The notes: generated by a model not told the origin, from the letters alone. A DNA stretch of 53,324 nucleotides from Candidatus Avisuccinivibrio pullicola (GCA_018713485.1 DVOQ01000044.1:1-53324), one strand, 5' to 3'. Shown: positions 8,448 to 17,452, counted from the first letter of the stretch. Translations and numbers: made by a program.

Positions 8448-8475
8448 AAAAAACTCCCCGCAGGGAGTTTTTTTT
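8448..8475. terminator. Bidirectional terminator, hns / pyrF
   Basis: Six A, CTCCC, loop CGCA, GGGAG, eight T. The symmetric A and T tracts let it serve both the plus-strand H-NS-like gene and the convergent pyrF end. Confidence 0.9.
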
Positions 8476-8503
8476 CATAAGAAAGGGACTAAATGCAGGG
8501 AAC

Positions 8504-9211
8504 TCAGGCCTGAACAGAGGAGATTTCGGCGTTGATGGACTTCAGAACGGCAAGAGGATCGGCGGCACGCGTGATGGGACGCCCCACCACTAAATAATCC
8601 GCGCCGCTGGCAATGGCCATGGCCGGCGTCATAACTCGTTTCTGATCACCTAAAGCCGCGCCCTGAGGACGGATCCCCGGGGTGACCTTAAGAAAATCCG
8701 GACCGATTTCCCGGGTCAGCAGAGAAGCCTCCTGCGCCGAGCATACCACGCCGTCCAGACCGCATTCCTTAGTGAGGCGCGCCAGACGCAGCACCTGCGT
8801 CTGAGGCTCCACGTCGAGGCCGATTAGGGACAGCTGCTCACGGTTCATGGAGGTGAGCACGGTGACGGCAATCAGTAAGGGACGCCTTTCAAGAGGCGCG
8901 AGCGCCTCAGCGGCAGCCTTAAGCATTTCCGCGGAGCCTGAAGCATGCACGTTAACCATGAAGACGCCTAAAGAGGCGGCAGCCTTCACGGCACGGGCCA
9001 CGGTCACGGGGATATCGTGAAACTTCAGATCAAGAAAGACCTTAAAGTCCTTTTCCACCAGTTTGTGAATAAGAGCGGGGCCTGCGAGGGTAAAGAGCTC
9101 CTTACCTACCTTGAGACCACAGCTTTCAGGGGTAACTTTATCGACAAAGGCAAGCGCCTCAGCGGCGCTGTCATAATCAAGGGCCACGAAGACCCGCGGG
9201 GCATTTAACAT
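8504..9211 (-). CDS. pyrF: Orotidine 5'-phosphate decarboxylase
   Basis: PyrF decarboxylates OMP to UMP, the last step of pyrimidine synthesis. The 235-residue TIM-barrel protein carries the catalytic [11 protein letters not shown] (Lys and Asp of the Asp-Lys-Asp network) and the phosphate-binding [11 protein letters not shown] near the C-terminus. It is one base after lapB, and translation is probably coupled. lapB-pyrF is the usual gammaproteobacterial order. Confidence 0.97.
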   Translation of the reverse strand: MLNAPRVFVALDYDSAAEALAFVDKVTPESCGLKVGKELFTLAGPALIHKLVEKDFKVFLDLKFHDIPVTVARAVKAAASLGVFMVNVHASGSAEMLKAAAEALAPLERRPLLIAVTVLTSMNREQLSLIGLDVEPQTQVLRLARLTKECGLDGVVCSAQEASLLTREIGPDFLKVTPGIRPQGAALGDQKRVMTPAMAIASGADYLVVGRPITRAADPLAVLKSINAEISSVQA

Positions 9212-9212
9212 C

Positions 9213-10376
9213 TTAATCTCCGTCTAAACCGCGGATGGGTTTTAAGGTGTCCCAGCGTCTGCAGGACGGGCATTGCCAGAAAAGAAGCCGCGACTGAAAA
9301 CCGCAGCGATGGCAGGAATAGCGGTAATTGGACGCGATCTGCGCATCCACGAGACTCTTTAACTGCAGGATGGCGTCCGAAGCGCTCTGATCTTCCTCCC
9401 GCGAGCGCAGACGCATCAGCTCGGAAAAGAGCTTTAAATTGGGTTTTTCCTTCACGAAGGAGAGCAGCATCACCTCGGCGTCATCCCGTCCCGAGCTCTG
9501 CTCTACCGTCTCGACTAACTCGACCATGGCGGCAGCCGAACGGGTGCGGCGCACCAGGTCATCAAGGGCGAAACGCAGTTTGGGATCAGCCTTGTTGGGG
9601 AAGATCTTTAACAGGTATTCAAGACAGATGAGGCCCGTGTCAGGATTTAAGGCACTGACTTCCTTGATAAGCTTAAAGGCCTCCTCGTTCTGTCCGGCGC
9701 GCAGCGCGACCTCGCAGAGCCCTAAACGGGCACGCAGCGAGGAGGGATTGACACTGAGGGCCTTACGGTAGAGATCGCCTTCGCTTTCCCCTTCCGAGGA
9801 TAAGGCGTGAGCTGCGGCCACCTCGCAGTAATAGTGGGATAAGGGTACGGTAAGGCGGCGGCCCATGCTTTCCTGATATTTTAGGGCCACGCGGATGGCC
9901 TCGGGATAATCCCGCTCACGCTCGTAAACCTGGACTAACAGAGAAGCGGCCTCGGCGCGCTGTCTGGGGATATCCACTAAATGCGTAAGATTCTGCTCGG
10001 CTCGGTCCAGAAGACCTGCGGCGATAAAATCACGGGCTAACTCTAACTGCGCGACCTCGTGCTCGGGATCGGAAAGCCTGGCATTAGAAAGCAGCGCCTC
10101 GTGCATGGAAATGGCCTTGTCCATCTCGCCGCGCTTGCGAAAGAGGTTACCTAAGGCCACGTGCGTTTCAAAGGAAGGATCGCTTTCATTGAAGTAAGCG
10201 ATAAAGCGATCTACCGCCCGCTCGCGCTCATTGTTTAAAAAGTACTCCACGCCGCGGATGTAGTTATGGGCGCGGGTATTGCTCACGGCATCGCGGCGCT
10301 GCCGTGAAGAGGCCTTACCCATGTAATAGCCGTAAGCGGCAGCCACGGGCAAGAGCAGAAACAGCAGTTCAAACAT
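9213..10376 (-). CDS. lapB: LapB (YciM) lipopolysaccharide assembly regulator
   Basis: LapB is an inner-membrane-anchored TPR protein that directs LpxC to FtsH proteolysis and coordinates LPS assembly. The 387-residue product has an N-terminal hydrophobic anchor (residues 1-17), then a series of tetratricopeptide helices (from about 65 to 330), and a C-terminal rubredoxin-like metal site with two Cys pairs (CHRC and CPSC near 355-375). Length equals the E. coli protein (389). It lies between lapA and pyrF in the standard order and strand. Confidence 0.95.
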   Translation of the reverse strand: MFELLFLLLPVAAAYGYYMGKASSRQRRDAVSNTRAHNYIRGVEYFLNNERERAVDRFIAYFNESDPSFETHVALGNLFRKRGEMDKAISMHEALLSNARLSDPEHEVAQLELARDFIAAGLLDRAEQNLTHLVDIPRQRAEAASLLVQVYERERDYPEAIRVALKYQESMGRRLTVPLSHYYCEVAAAHALSSEGESEGDLYRKALSVNPSSLRARLGLCEVALRAGQNEEAFKLIKEVSALNPDTGLICLEYLLKIFPNKADPKLRFALDDLVRRTRSAAAMVELVETVEQSSGRDDAEVMLLSFVKEKPNLKLFSELMRLRSREEDQSASDAILQLKSLVDAQIASNYRYSCHRCGFQSRLLFWQCPSCRRWDTLKPIRGLDGD

Positions 10377-10384
10377 GCAGGAAT

Positions 10385-10687
10385 TTATCCCTGATTCTCA
10401 GCCGTGGCGCTTTTGGCAAGGAGCGCCTGCTCCCGCTTCACGGCCTGACGCGTCTCACGGCGGCTCTGGCTTAAGCGCACCCGCACCCTGAGGTACACGG
10501 TAAGGCACAGGATAAGACCGATGGCTAAACCGAAGGCCGCTCCGTAAACGAAGACCTGGGCTAAGGTGAGCTCGGTTTTGACGAAGAGGAAATCAAAAGC
10601 CACTCTGGCATCATTGGCTGAGCCCAGACATAATCCCAGCACCGCGAGGGCGGCGGCAATGATGACGAAGATCCAGAACTTGAGCAT
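10385..10687 (-). CDS. lapA: LapA small inner-membrane protein
   Basis: A 100-residue protein of the LapA (DUF1049) family with two membrane segments (about residues 3-21 and 41-63) and a basic, coiled cytosolic tail rich in Arg and Lys. It works with LapB in LPS assembly. I chose ATG 10687 (MLKFWIFVI) because AAGGAG stands eight bases upstream; an ATG two codons earlier (10693) sits too near that site. It is directly upstream of lapB. Confidence 0.88.
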   Translation of the reverse strand: MLKFWIFVIIAAALAVLGLCLGSANDARVAFDFLFVKTELTLAQVFVYGAAFGLAIGLILCLTVYLRVRVRLSQSRRETRQAVKREQALLAKSATAENQG

Positions 10688-10736
10688 GAACATAACTCCT
10701 TGTTATCGCCCGTATATCTTAACACAGGCGCTTTTT

Positions 10737-11045
10737 TCAGTACGGGAGGGGAGCGTCAAGATCCCCGATACGGTTAACCCGCGTGCGCAGTTCCACGCCG
10801 GGCTTGAAGTGCACCACGCGGCGCTCCTCCAGATTCACCTTATCTCCCGTCTTGGGATTGTGCGCCGTCCTGGGCTCGCGCACTCTGACCTCAAAAGAGC
10901 CAAAGCCGCGGATCTCGATACGCTCGCCGCGCACTAAAGTCTCGGAGAGCAGTTCGAGGATCTCCCTTACCGACTGATCGATAAGCTTGGGATTTAACTC
11001 GCGGTATTTATGCGTCAGTGCTTCAATGAGCTGTGCTCGGGTCAT
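10737..11045 (-). CDS. ihfB: Integration host factor subunit beta
   Basis: IHF beta pairs with IHF alpha to bend DNA at specific sites. The 102-residue product starts MTRAQLIEAL and carries the HU/IHF signature GFGSFEVRVREPRTAHNP with the DNA-intercalating proline arm. I start at ATG 11045 with GAGG upstream; a TTG two codons earlier is less likely. In most gammaproteobacteria ihfB directly follows rpsA; here rpsA lies about 9.6 kb away beyond the trp genes. Confidence 0.95.
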   Translation of the reverse strand: MTRAQLIEALTHKYRELNPKLIDQSVREILELLSETLVRGERIEIRGFGSFEVRVREPRTAHNPKTGDKVNLEERRVVHFKPGVELRTRVNRIGDLDAPLPY

Positions 11046-11298
11046 AGTCAAACCTCAGAAAGTTACTCGCGTAATGTTTAATTTTAGTAAGGGACCTGAC
11101 CTTTGACAATGATTTTTAAGGTAAAAACCGCCCCTCAGGCCCCCTTAAAGCCATGCCTTATGACAAAAATGCGACGCAGTTTAAAAATTTAGGCAGCCTT
11201 TTGCAGTAGCTTACGGTGAAGTTCCCTGGCTTTCTCTGCACCGGCATAAGGAAATCAGACTTTACGTGCGCTCTTTAAGGGCAAAAAACCTTTTCCCT
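11046..11298. other. Divergent intergenic region ihfB / trpL1
   Basis: This region of about 250 bp holds the unseen ihfB promoter on one strand and leads into the trp promoter on the other. No ORF, RNA or repeat was recognised. It marks one junction of the trp block with the ihfB-lapA-lapB-pyrF cluster. Confidence 0.4.
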
Positions 11299-11327
11299 TT
11301 GACAGATGGCTTTCATCTCTGCAAGAT
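11299..11327 (+). promoter_or_regulatory. trp promoter 1 (trpEG unit)
   Basis: A perfect -35 TTGACA (11299-11304), 17-bp spacer and weak -10 CAAGAT (11322-11327) are followed after three bases by GCCATC (11331-11336) and CTTTGTT. The second trp promoter at 14750 has the same spacing and the same GCCATC box at the same place, suggesting a shared origin or regulator. No classic TrpR operator was identified by eye. Confidence 0.6.
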
Positions 11328-11360
11328 AGTGCCATCCTTTGTTAAACCCATTGAGGCACT

Positions 11361-11411
11361 ATGTACATTTTTACCGTTAACAATGACAGGAACTGGTGGC
11401 CCCGCCTTTAG
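11361..11411 (+). CDS. trpL: trp leader peptide 1
   Basis: A 16-codon ORF encodes MYIFTVNNDRNWWPRL, with tandem Trp codons at 11394-11399. It lies directly before a set of alternative hairpins and 93 bp before trpE, as in classical ribosome-mediated attenuation. TTGAGG upstream can serve as ribosome site. It is too short for ordinary gene finders. Confidence 0.92.
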   Translation: MYIFTVNNDRNWWPRL

Positions 11412-11469
11412 CGGGTCAGCTTACTGTCTCCTGTTACGGTAAAGTTAACCCGCCTGTGCGGGTTTTTCT
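11394..11469 (+). promoter_or_regulatory. trp attenuator 1
   Basis: Four segments can be read: 1, CCCGC (11401-11405); 2, GCGGGT (11411-11416); 3, ACCCGC (11448-11453); 4, GCGGGT (11458-11463) followed by TTTTCTTT. Pairing 1:2 leaves 3:4 free to form the terminator (AACCCGC/GCGGGTT, loop CTGT). A ribosome stalled on the Trp codons at 11394-11399 covers segment 1, so 2 pairs with 3 and transcription continues into trpE. This is the textbook mechanism, seen entirely in sequence. Confidence 0.92.
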
Positions 11470-11503
11470 TTGAGGTAAGCCCGCATCGGCTAAAGAGGAA
11501 GCT

Positions 11504-13039
11504 ATGCAGGAACTTACTTTTCCCGTAAACGTGAAGGCTCCGGCCTCCTGTCTTTATGCGGCGCTCTTTCACAGAGCCAATACTCTTCTCCTTGAATCGG
11601 CCGATCCCGGCTCGCTGCAGCATAAGCAGTCCCTGATTGGTATTGATGCCGCGCTTAAATGTACGGTCAGGGGGCGCACCGTGACTGTCAGCGCCCTGAC
11701 GGATAACGGAGCGGCACTCCTTGAGATGCTCACGGCCCGGTTTAAGGGAGCAGAGTGCAGCGGACGCACCCTTAAAGTGACTTTCCCGGAACCGCAGACG
11801 GGGCTTAATGAAAGGGAGCGGCTCTTATCTCCCCATCCCGTGGACGTGTTAAGCGCGCTCCAGGCAGGCGTAAGGCCCCTTACGCATCTTTTCATGGCGG
11901 GCAATATCAGCTTTGATTTCATCACCGCCTTTGAAAAGGTGGAAGGCTTTGAAGCGCTTCCCGATACCGGGGAGCCGCTTCTGAATCTGCTTGTCTTTGA
12001 AACGGCGCTGACGCTTGATCATCAGAAAGGGGAAAGCTATCTGAGCGTGGCCGATTTCACTCCCGCTAACACCTTTCTGGGCTCTCTCGTCACCCGCGCA
12101 CAGCTCTTACGTGAGAGCTGTGAAAAACTGAGTGCAGAACCTGATATGACCGCAGTGCAGCCGGCAGATCTAAGTGCCGTCAGACGTTCCGTAAGTGACG
12201 CAGACTTTGAGAACCTCGTCCTCACTCTCCGGGAACACATTCTGGCAGGTGACGTCTTTCAGGTCGTGCCCGCCCGTACCTTCAGCGCTCCCTGTCCCGA
12301 TCCGCTTCTGGCATACCGCATCTTAAGCGCGGCCAATCCCTCGCCCTACATGTTCTTTTTTGAAGGGGAGAAGCACTGTCTCTTCGGCACTTCCCCGGAG
12401 TTCGCCCTGCGCTATGAGGCACCGTCGCGGCAGGTCTTTATCAGCCCCATCGCGGGAACGCGGCCCCGTGCCCTCAGGAGCGACGGCACCGTCGATCACG
12501 TCATCGACAGCCGCGTGGAACTGGAGTTAAGAACCAATCAGAAAGAGCTCTCGGAGCACATCATGCTCGTCGATCTGGCGCGCAACGATCTCGCCCGCAT
12601 CGCTCTGCCAGGTACCACTGAAGTGGCGCGTCTTCTCTACGTGGCTCACTATCAGCACGTCATGCACTTAGTCACCGACGTGAAGGCCACCCTGCGCCCC
12701 GATCTCGACGCGCTGCACGCCTATCTCTCGGTCATGAACATGGGCACGCTCTCGGGAGCGCCGAAGTTAAAGGCCCATGAACTTATCTACCGCTACGAAG
12801 GCAAACGGCGCGGGGCTTACGGCGGCACCATGGTACGACTCATGGCCGACGGCTCGCTCGACTCCTGTATCGTGATCCGCTCGGCGGAAGTGAAGGAGGG
12901 TACCGCTTATGTCAGCGCCGGCTGCGGAGTGACTTTAAACTCCGTACCTGCCGATGAGACGCAGGAAACTTTCTTTAAGGCCCGCGCCGTGTTAAACGCT
13001 CTCGTCCTGGCCGCAGAGCACACCGCAACTGAGCAGTAG
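11504..13039 (+). CDS. trpE: Anthranilate synthase component I
   Basis: TrpE with TrpG converts chorismate and glutamine to anthranilate, the first committed step to tryptophan. The 511-residue product (520 in E. coli) has the N-terminal LLLESADPG, the LLES element of the tryptophan feedback site, and the C-terminal chorismate-binding domain with PSPYMFF, SPIAGTRPR, MLVDLARND and GAPKLKA motifs. AGAGGAAG precedes the ATG. It is first in the unit trpE-trpG-nlpC lipoprotein, under attenuator 1. Confidence 0.97.
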   Translation: MQELTFPVNVKAPASCLYAALFHRANTLLLESADPGSLQHKQSLIGIDAALKCTVRGRTVTVSALTDNGAALLEMLTARFKGAECSGRTLKVTFPEPQTGLNERERLLSPHPVDVLSALQAGVRPLTHLFMAGNISFDFITAFEKVEGFEALPDTGEPLLNLLVFETALTLDHQKGESYLSVADFTPANTFLGSLVTRAQLLRESCEKLSAEPDMTAVQPADLSAVRRSVSDADFENLVLTLREHILAGDVFQVVPARTFSAPCPDPLLAYRILSAANPSPYMFFFEGEKHCLFGTSPEFALRYEAPSRQVFISPIAGTRPRALRSDGTVDHVIDSRVELELRTNQKELSEHIMLVDLARNDLARIALPGTTEVARLLYVAHYQHVMHLVTDVKATLRPDLDALHAYLSVMNMGTLSGAPKLKAHELIYRYEGKRRGAYGGTMVRLMADGSLDSCIVIRSAEVKEGTAYVSAGCGVTLNSVPADETQETFFKARAVLNALVLAAEHTATEQ

Positions 13040-13048
13040 GAGGACAAC

Positions 13049-13642
13049 ATGCTTAAGGACATCATCTTCATCGACAATTACGATTCCTTTGTCTACAACC
13101 TCATTGACAATATCACCACCCTCGGGGCGCGCGTGAGCGTTTACCGCAACGACGTCCCCGTAGCCAGGGTCAGGGAAGAAGTGTCCCGCCTTAAGGATGA
13201 AGGACGCACGCCCCTGCTGTTCCTCTCCCCGGGGCCCTCGCATCCTCTTGAGGCACACAACCTGATGGCTTTTATCGAGACCCTGATGGGAGAAGTGCCC
13301 ATGTTAGGCGTGTGTCTCGGCCATCAGGCCCTCGCTCTTGCCCTCGGGGGTAAGGTGGAGCGCTGTCCCGAGGTAGTGCACGGGCAGTCCTCGCTTTTAA
13401 CCCACACCGGCCGGGCCTGCTTTAAGGGTCTGCCCAACCCGCTTTCCGTGGGCCGTTATCACTCCCTCTATGTAAGTCAGCTCCCCTCTGAGATGGAGGA
13501 GATCGCTACGGTACACGGGCTGAATATGGCGCTCTACAGTGAAAAACTGCATCTTTTATCGCTACAATTCCATCCCGAGTCGATCCTAAGCAGTTTCGGA
13601 CCGCACATTCTGAAACAGAGCCTTGACTGTCTGGAGAGCTGA
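13049..13642 (+). CDS. trpG: Anthranilate synthase component II, glutamine amidotransferase
   Basis: TrpG is the class I glutaminase that feeds ammonia to TrpE. The 197-residue product shows IDNYDSFVYNL at the N-terminus, the catalytic cysteine in GVCLGHQA, and the His-Glu pair in FHPESIL. It is not fused to TrpD, unlike in enteric bacteria. It follows trpE by 9 bp with AGGAGG before the start. A separate pabA role is possible in principle, but placement argues for trp. Confidence 0.95.
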   Translation: MLKDIIFIDNYDSFVYNLIDNITTLGARVSVYRNDVPVARVREEVSRLKDEGRTPLLFLSPGPSHPLEAHNLMAFIETLMGEVPMLGVCLGHQALALALGGKVERCPEVVHGQSSLLTHTGRACFKGLPNPLSVGRYHSLYVSQLPSEMEEIATVHGLNMALYSEKLHLLSLQFHPESILSSFGPHILKQSLDCLES

Positions 13643-13644
13643 GC

Positions 13645-14598
13645 ATGCACACCGGGGGCGTAATCCTCTTCTCAAAGCGCCGCGTCTGCGCCGCGCTGTG
13701 TATGGCGCCTGGCCTTATCTTAAGTGCCTGCACGCACATTACCTACTCAGAGGTAAGGGATGAGAGCCTTAGTGCCGTCTGCGCCCGTTACGAGGCAGCG
13801 GAGACGGCGCTCTTTAAAAAGCTGCTTAAGGATACGGCTCAGGCGGGGTATACGCTCACGCTTCCCGACACGCCCGCCTTTGACCCTTACGCCATGAACG
13901 CTCTCGTCACGGCCCTTTACGGGACTCCGCCTACAAGGGTAAGTGACGCAGAGCTTCAGGCCCTGCTCCTTAACAGCGTGAGCGTGAGGCGCATGGCAAA
14001 GCTTCAGGAGGGACAATGGACCTACCGCGCCGTGCTTGAGGTGCGGCCGCTTTCGCATCTGCCCTTTGAGGACTATGATCTGAAAGTCATGGAGCGCTAT
14101 GCCAGCGCCCTTAAGGCCTACGCCCCGCGCACCGCTCTTTTTACCGGGGATGACTATCCTTTTCTCTATCCGTGGCGTCCGCACAGCAGCGTACCGCTGT
14201 CTGAGGAAGAGCTGCGGGACAATCCCGGGCTTAAACGCCTGATTGAGGTGGCCACCCCCTATCTCGGTTACCCCTACGTTTGGGGCGGCTCCGCACCTGA
14301 GACCTCCTTTGACTGCTCGGGCTTCATCTCCTGGATTTTAAATAAGGCAGGCTATGCGGTGGGCCGTCAGACCTCACGGGGACTCTTTGCCCTGTGTGAA
14401 CCCGTCAGGGCTGCGGAACGCAGGCCCTGCGATCTCGTTTTCTTTGCCACCAACGGTAAGACCGTCTCGCACGTGGGTCTCTACGTGGGAGAGCATTACC
14501 TTCTGCACTGCGGACATCCCGTAAGCTTCATCTCCTTAAACGATCCCTATTTAAAGAGCCATCTTATAGGCTATGGCAGACTGCCCCCTCCCCCTTAA
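13645..14598 (+). CDS. NlpC/P60 lipoprotein, probable cell-wall endopeptidase
   Basis: A 317-residue protein with a signal peptide and lipobox LILSAC (Cys at about 28), so likely a lipoprotein. The C-terminal NlpC/P60 domain, from about residue 210, has the catalytic Cys in FDCSGFISWILNKAG, His in VSHVGLYVGEHY and a third polar residue near LLHCGHP. Such enzymes cut D-Glu to meso-diaminopimelate-type bonds in peptidoglycan stem peptides. The N-terminal 180 residues have no motif I recognise. It starts two bases after the trpG stop, so it seems cotranscribed with trpEG under Trp attenuation, an odd place for a wall hydrolase. A promoter and second leader follow before trpD. Confidence 0.88.
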   Translation: MHTGGVILFSKRRVCAALCMAPGLILSACTHITYSEVRDESLSAVCARYEAAETALFKKLLKDTAQAGYTLTLPDTPAFDPYAMNALVTALYGTPPTRVSDAELQALLLNSVSVRRMAKLQEGQWTYRAVLEVRPLSHLPFEDYDLKVMERYASALKAYAPRTALFTGDDYPFLYPWRPHSSVPLSEEELRDNPGLKRLIEVATPYLGYPYVWGGSAPETSFDCSGFISWILNKAGYAVGRQTSRGLFALCEPVRAAERRPCDLVFFATNGKTVSHVGLYVGEHYLLHCGHPVSFISLNDPYLKSHLIGYGRLPPPP

Positions 14599-14749
14599 TC
14601 AGGGGACAAAACGTAAGGTCTCACCTCACTGCGCCCTGAAAGAAGCGGCTGTGCCGCGGCACTGGCGCACCGTTTAAGGGCAAATCTGTCTTAAAGTGGG
14701 TAAAAACGGCTTTTTTAAGTGCAAAATTACCTTCCTGAACATAAAAGCC

Positions 14750-14778
14750 TTTACAAAAGGGAAGGCTCTTTCTAAGCT
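14750..14778 (+). promoter_or_regulatory. trp promoter 2 (trpDCFBA unit)
   Basis: TTTACA (14750-14755), 17-bp spacer, TAAGCT (14773-14778), three bases, then GCCATC (14782-14787) and GTTTATT. Hexamer spacing, the weak -10 and the downstream box all mirror trp promoter 1. The 14599-14749 stretch before it has a small GCGGC/GCCGC hairpin but no T tract, so some readthrough from trpEG-nlpC is possible. Confidence 0.55.
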
Positions 14779-14814
14779 TAAGCCATCGTTTATTTTTTAG
14801 AAAGGAATTTAAAG

Positions 14815-14865
14815 ATGCTGAAGGTGAACCAGACCTCCGTTTTCAAGTGGTGGCGCTCCGTATGA
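14815..14865 (+). CDS. trp leader peptide 2
   Basis: A second 16-codon leader encodes MLKVNQTSVFKWWRSV, with tandem Trp codons at 14848-14853 and AAAGGAA upstream. Same length and same Trp-Trp position (residues 12-13) as leader 1, but otherwise a different peptide. It precedes a terminator and trpD. Confidence 0.92.
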   Translation: MLKVNQTSVFKWWRSV

Positions 14866-14927
14866 AAATGCGGGGATGACTTATAGCCTTCAGACTTTAG
14901 GAAAGACCCGCTCCAGGCGGGTTTTTT
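14848..14927 (+). promoter_or_regulatory. trp attenuator 2
   Basis: Segment 1, CTCCG (14856-14860), can pair with CGGGG of segment 2 (14870-14875) with one G-U; segment 2 GCGGG can pair with segment 3 CCCGC (14907-14911); segment 3 with 4 forms the terminator ACCCGC, loop TCCAG, GCGGGT, then six T in all. Trp codons lie just before segment 1. The logic and core sequence GCGGG/CCCGC equal attenuator 1, giving trpDCFBA its own Trp control. Confidence 0.88.
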
Positions 14928-14984
14928 AATATCTGAGTAAACCCACCTGGCAAGAGAACAACCATACAGGGCAAGGAGTTAAAC

Positions 14985-16001
14985 ATGTACCCTTATCAGG
15001 AAAAGCTCTATTTAAGCCAGAACTTAAATCAGAAAGAAAGCGAGGAGCTGTTTAACAGCATCTTCCGCGGCGAGGTAACCGACATTGAGTTAAGCTCGCT
15101 TTTAACCTGCCTTAAATTAAAGGGCGAGACGCAAAGCGAGATCGCCGGCGCCGCCCTGGCCATGCTCAAGGCCGCCTCCCCCCTGACCCGCCCTGATTAC
15201 GATATCGGCGAGATCGTGGGCACGGGCGGTGATGGCCTGGCCACTATCAATATTTCCACCCTCTCGGGCATTCTGGCCTCCACCCTGGGTCTTAAAATCG
15301 CCAAGCACGGCAATAAGGCCGTCTCCTCAAAGACAGGAGCTTCCGATCTTCTCCAGGCGGTGGGATATAACGTCAATATCAACGAAAAGGACATTCTGAG
15401 AAGCCTTGACGAGGAAGGCTTTGCCTTCATCTTCGCCCAGCATTTCCACAAGGCCATGCGCTACGCCGCGGCGGTGCGTCAGAGCTTAAGGACGCGCACC
15501 ATCTTCAATCTCTTAGGCCCCCTCACCAATCCCATTAAACCCACGTACGAGCTGTTAGGCGTTTACTCCGACAAACTCCTTGAGGTCATGGCCCGGACCC
15601 TGCACGATACGGGAGTGCGGCGCGCCTTCTGCGTCAACGGCAACGGCATGGATGAAATCGCCCCCTTTGGAACCACCCATTACGCCCGTCTCTTTGAGGA
15701 CGGTCATGTCGAAAGCGGCGTGTTAACCCGCGAAAGCTTCGGTATCACGCATGAATACACTCAGGCAGACATCACGGGCGGCAATCCCGAGGAAAACCGC
15801 GACATCGCCCTTACCATCTTAAGCGGAAAGGGCAGGGAAGCGCACAATTACGCCATCGCGGTAAATTTAGCCGCGCTCTTAGTGCTGGGCGGCAAGGCCG
15901 CCACCTTAAAGCAGGGCACGGAACTGGCCATGGATGCCATTCTCTCGGGGAGCGGTTTAAAGAAGTTAGAGCGCCTCTGCGCCATTTCACGGGGTGAATA
16001 A
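14985..16001 (+). CDS. trpD: Anthranilate phosphoribosyltransferase
   Basis: TrpD joins anthranilate and PRPP. The 338-residue stand-alone enzyme has GTGGDGLATINIST, the PRPP and magnesium loop, KHGNKAVSSKTGASD, and LLGPLTNP in the middle. It carries no amidotransferase domain, consistent with separate trpG. AAGGAG precedes the start. Its stop overlaps the trpCF start (TAATG). Confidence 0.97.
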   Translation: MYPYQEKLYLSQNLNQKESEELFNSIFRGEVTDIELSSLLTCLKLKGETQSEIAGAALAMLKAASPLTRPDYDIGEIVGTGGDGLATINISTLSGILASTLGLKIAKHGNKAVSSKTGASDLLQAVGYNVNINEKDILRSLDEEGFAFIFAQHFHKAMRYAAAVRQSLRTRTIFNLLGPLTNPIKPTYELLGVYSDKLLEVMARTLHDTGVRRAFCVNGNGMDEIAPFGTTHYARLFEDGHVESGVLTRESFGITHEYTQADITGGNPEENRDIALTILSGKGREAHNYAIAVNLAALLVLGGKAATLKQGTELAMDAILSGSGLKKLERLCAISRGE

Positions 16002-17452
16002 TGCTGTCCATCTCCTCCCTCTCTCCCACGGCCTTAAGCTACCGCGGCCTCAATCACGCCGAGCTCGACGGAACGGTGCTGGCCACCATCGTGAACGCCA
16101 GGCTTGAGGATCTCGAAGAGCTCCCCGAAGCCTCCGGCACGCGCAGCGCACCGTATGTCTCACTGCGTCAGGCTCTCAGGGGGCCGCAGCGCCACCTCAT
16201 CCTTGAGCTTAAAAGCGCCTCCCCCACTCTCGGGGATATCAATACCGCCCTTAATCTCAGGCGCTCAGTCGAGGTGTACAGTGAGTTTGGCGCGGCCATC
16301 TCGGTGCTCTGTGAAAGCCGCTATTTCAAAGGTTCCTTTGAGCGTCTTAAGCAGGTTAAGGAACTGACAGACCTGCCCGTCATCGCCAAGGATTTTGTGA
16401 TAAGCCGCAAGCAGATCAAAAGCGCTTACGTGGCCGGAGCCGACGCCATCCTGCTCATGTGCTCGGTACTGGACCGCCCTGCGCTGCTTGATTTCACCGC
16501 TTACGCCAACAGCCTGGGTCTTGAGGTCATCCTTGAGGTGACCACGCGCTCCGAGGCCGAGTTTGCCCTTGAAAATAACTATCCCGTCATCGGCATCAAC
16601 AACCGCGATTTAAAGACCCTGCAGGTGGACTTCACTACCGCAAGAGAACTTGAGGGACTGCTGCTCAACGCGGGACGCATTGTCATCTCCGAGTCGGGCA
16701 TTAAGAGCGTGAGCGATCTCCTCTCCCTTGCTTCCTTTAACAATTTCCTCGTCGGCTCCTCTATCTGCAGGGAAGCAGATCCCTACCGCGCGGTGCTGTC
16801 CCTGCGCTATGGCTATAACAAGATCTGCGGTCTTAAGGATGAGGCCGCACTTAAGGCCGCCATCGACGGAAAGGCTACGCTCGCGGGCTTTATCTTCCAT
16901 AAGAAAAGTCCGCGCTATATCAGTCCCGCCGACGCTAAAGCGCTCATTGAAAGCACCGGGGCTAAGCGCTTCCTGTACACCGTGGGGGTCTTTCTAGATC
17001 ATGAGCTGCCTTATGTCGTGAAAACCTGTGCGGATTTAAAACTCGATTACGCGCAGCTGCACGGACATGAAAGTCCTGACTATATCCGTGCCCTGAGGGC
17101 GGCTCTTCCCGCACTTAAAATCATCAAAGCCTTTAATATCCGTTCCCCTCAGTCCTTTATGACGCTTCAGGACTACGCGGGGCTGTGCGAGCTTCTGTTA
17201 CTTGACAGCAGTATGCCAGGCAGCGGCACTTCCTTTAACTGGGAAGACATCCCCGCAGAACTGGACCGCAGCCGCTGTCTGCTCTCCGGAGGGCTGAACG
17301 CGCACAATGCCGCAAAGGCCCTGTCCCTAGGTTTTGCAGGCCTTGACGTCAACTCGGGCGTGGAAAGTGCACCGGGCGTCAAGGATCCGCTTTTAATCAC
17401 TCAGTTACTGACACAGTTAAGACAAGGAGTTACCCATGAACACGCTGCTTAA
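16001..17452 (+). CDS. trpCF: Bifunctional indole-3-glycerol phosphate synthase / PRA isomerase
   Basis: Two consecutive tryptophan steps are fused, as in enteric bacteria. Residues about 1-265 are the TrpC barrel ([46 protein letters not shown]). Residues about 270-480 are the TrpF barrel, starting [14 protein letters not shown] and including YAQLHGHE and the C-terminal [14 protein letters not shown]. At 483 residues it is about 30 longer than E. coli TrpCF (about 453). Its 3' end overlaps trpB by 17 bp. Confidence 0.96.
   Translation: MLSISSLSPTALSYRGLNHAELDGTVLATIVNARLEDLEELPEASGTRSAPYVSLRQALRGPQRHLILELKSASPTLGDINTALNLRRSVEVYSEFGAAISVLCESRYFKGSFERLKQVKELTDLPVIAKDFVISRKQIKSAYVAGADAILLMCSVLDRPALLDFTAYANSLGLEVILEVTTRSEAEFALENNYPVIGINNRDLKTLQVDFTTARELEGLLLNAGRIVISESGIKSVSDLLSLASFNNFLVGSSICREADPYRAVLSLRYGYNKICGLKDEAALKAAIDGKATLAGFIFHKKSPRYISPADAKALIESTGAKRFLYTVGVFLDHELPYVVKTCADLKLDYAQLHGHESPDYIRALRAALPALKIIKAFNIRSPQSFMTLQDYAGLCELLLLDSSMPGSGTSFNWEDIPAELDRSRCLLSGGLNAHNAAKALSLGFAGLDVNSGVESAPGVKDPLLITQLLTQLRQGVTHEHAA

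Noticed and set aside
13049-13642. trpG as pabA
   Set aside because: Sequence alone cannot fully separate them, but position between trpE and the other trp genes under a Trp attenuator favours trpG.
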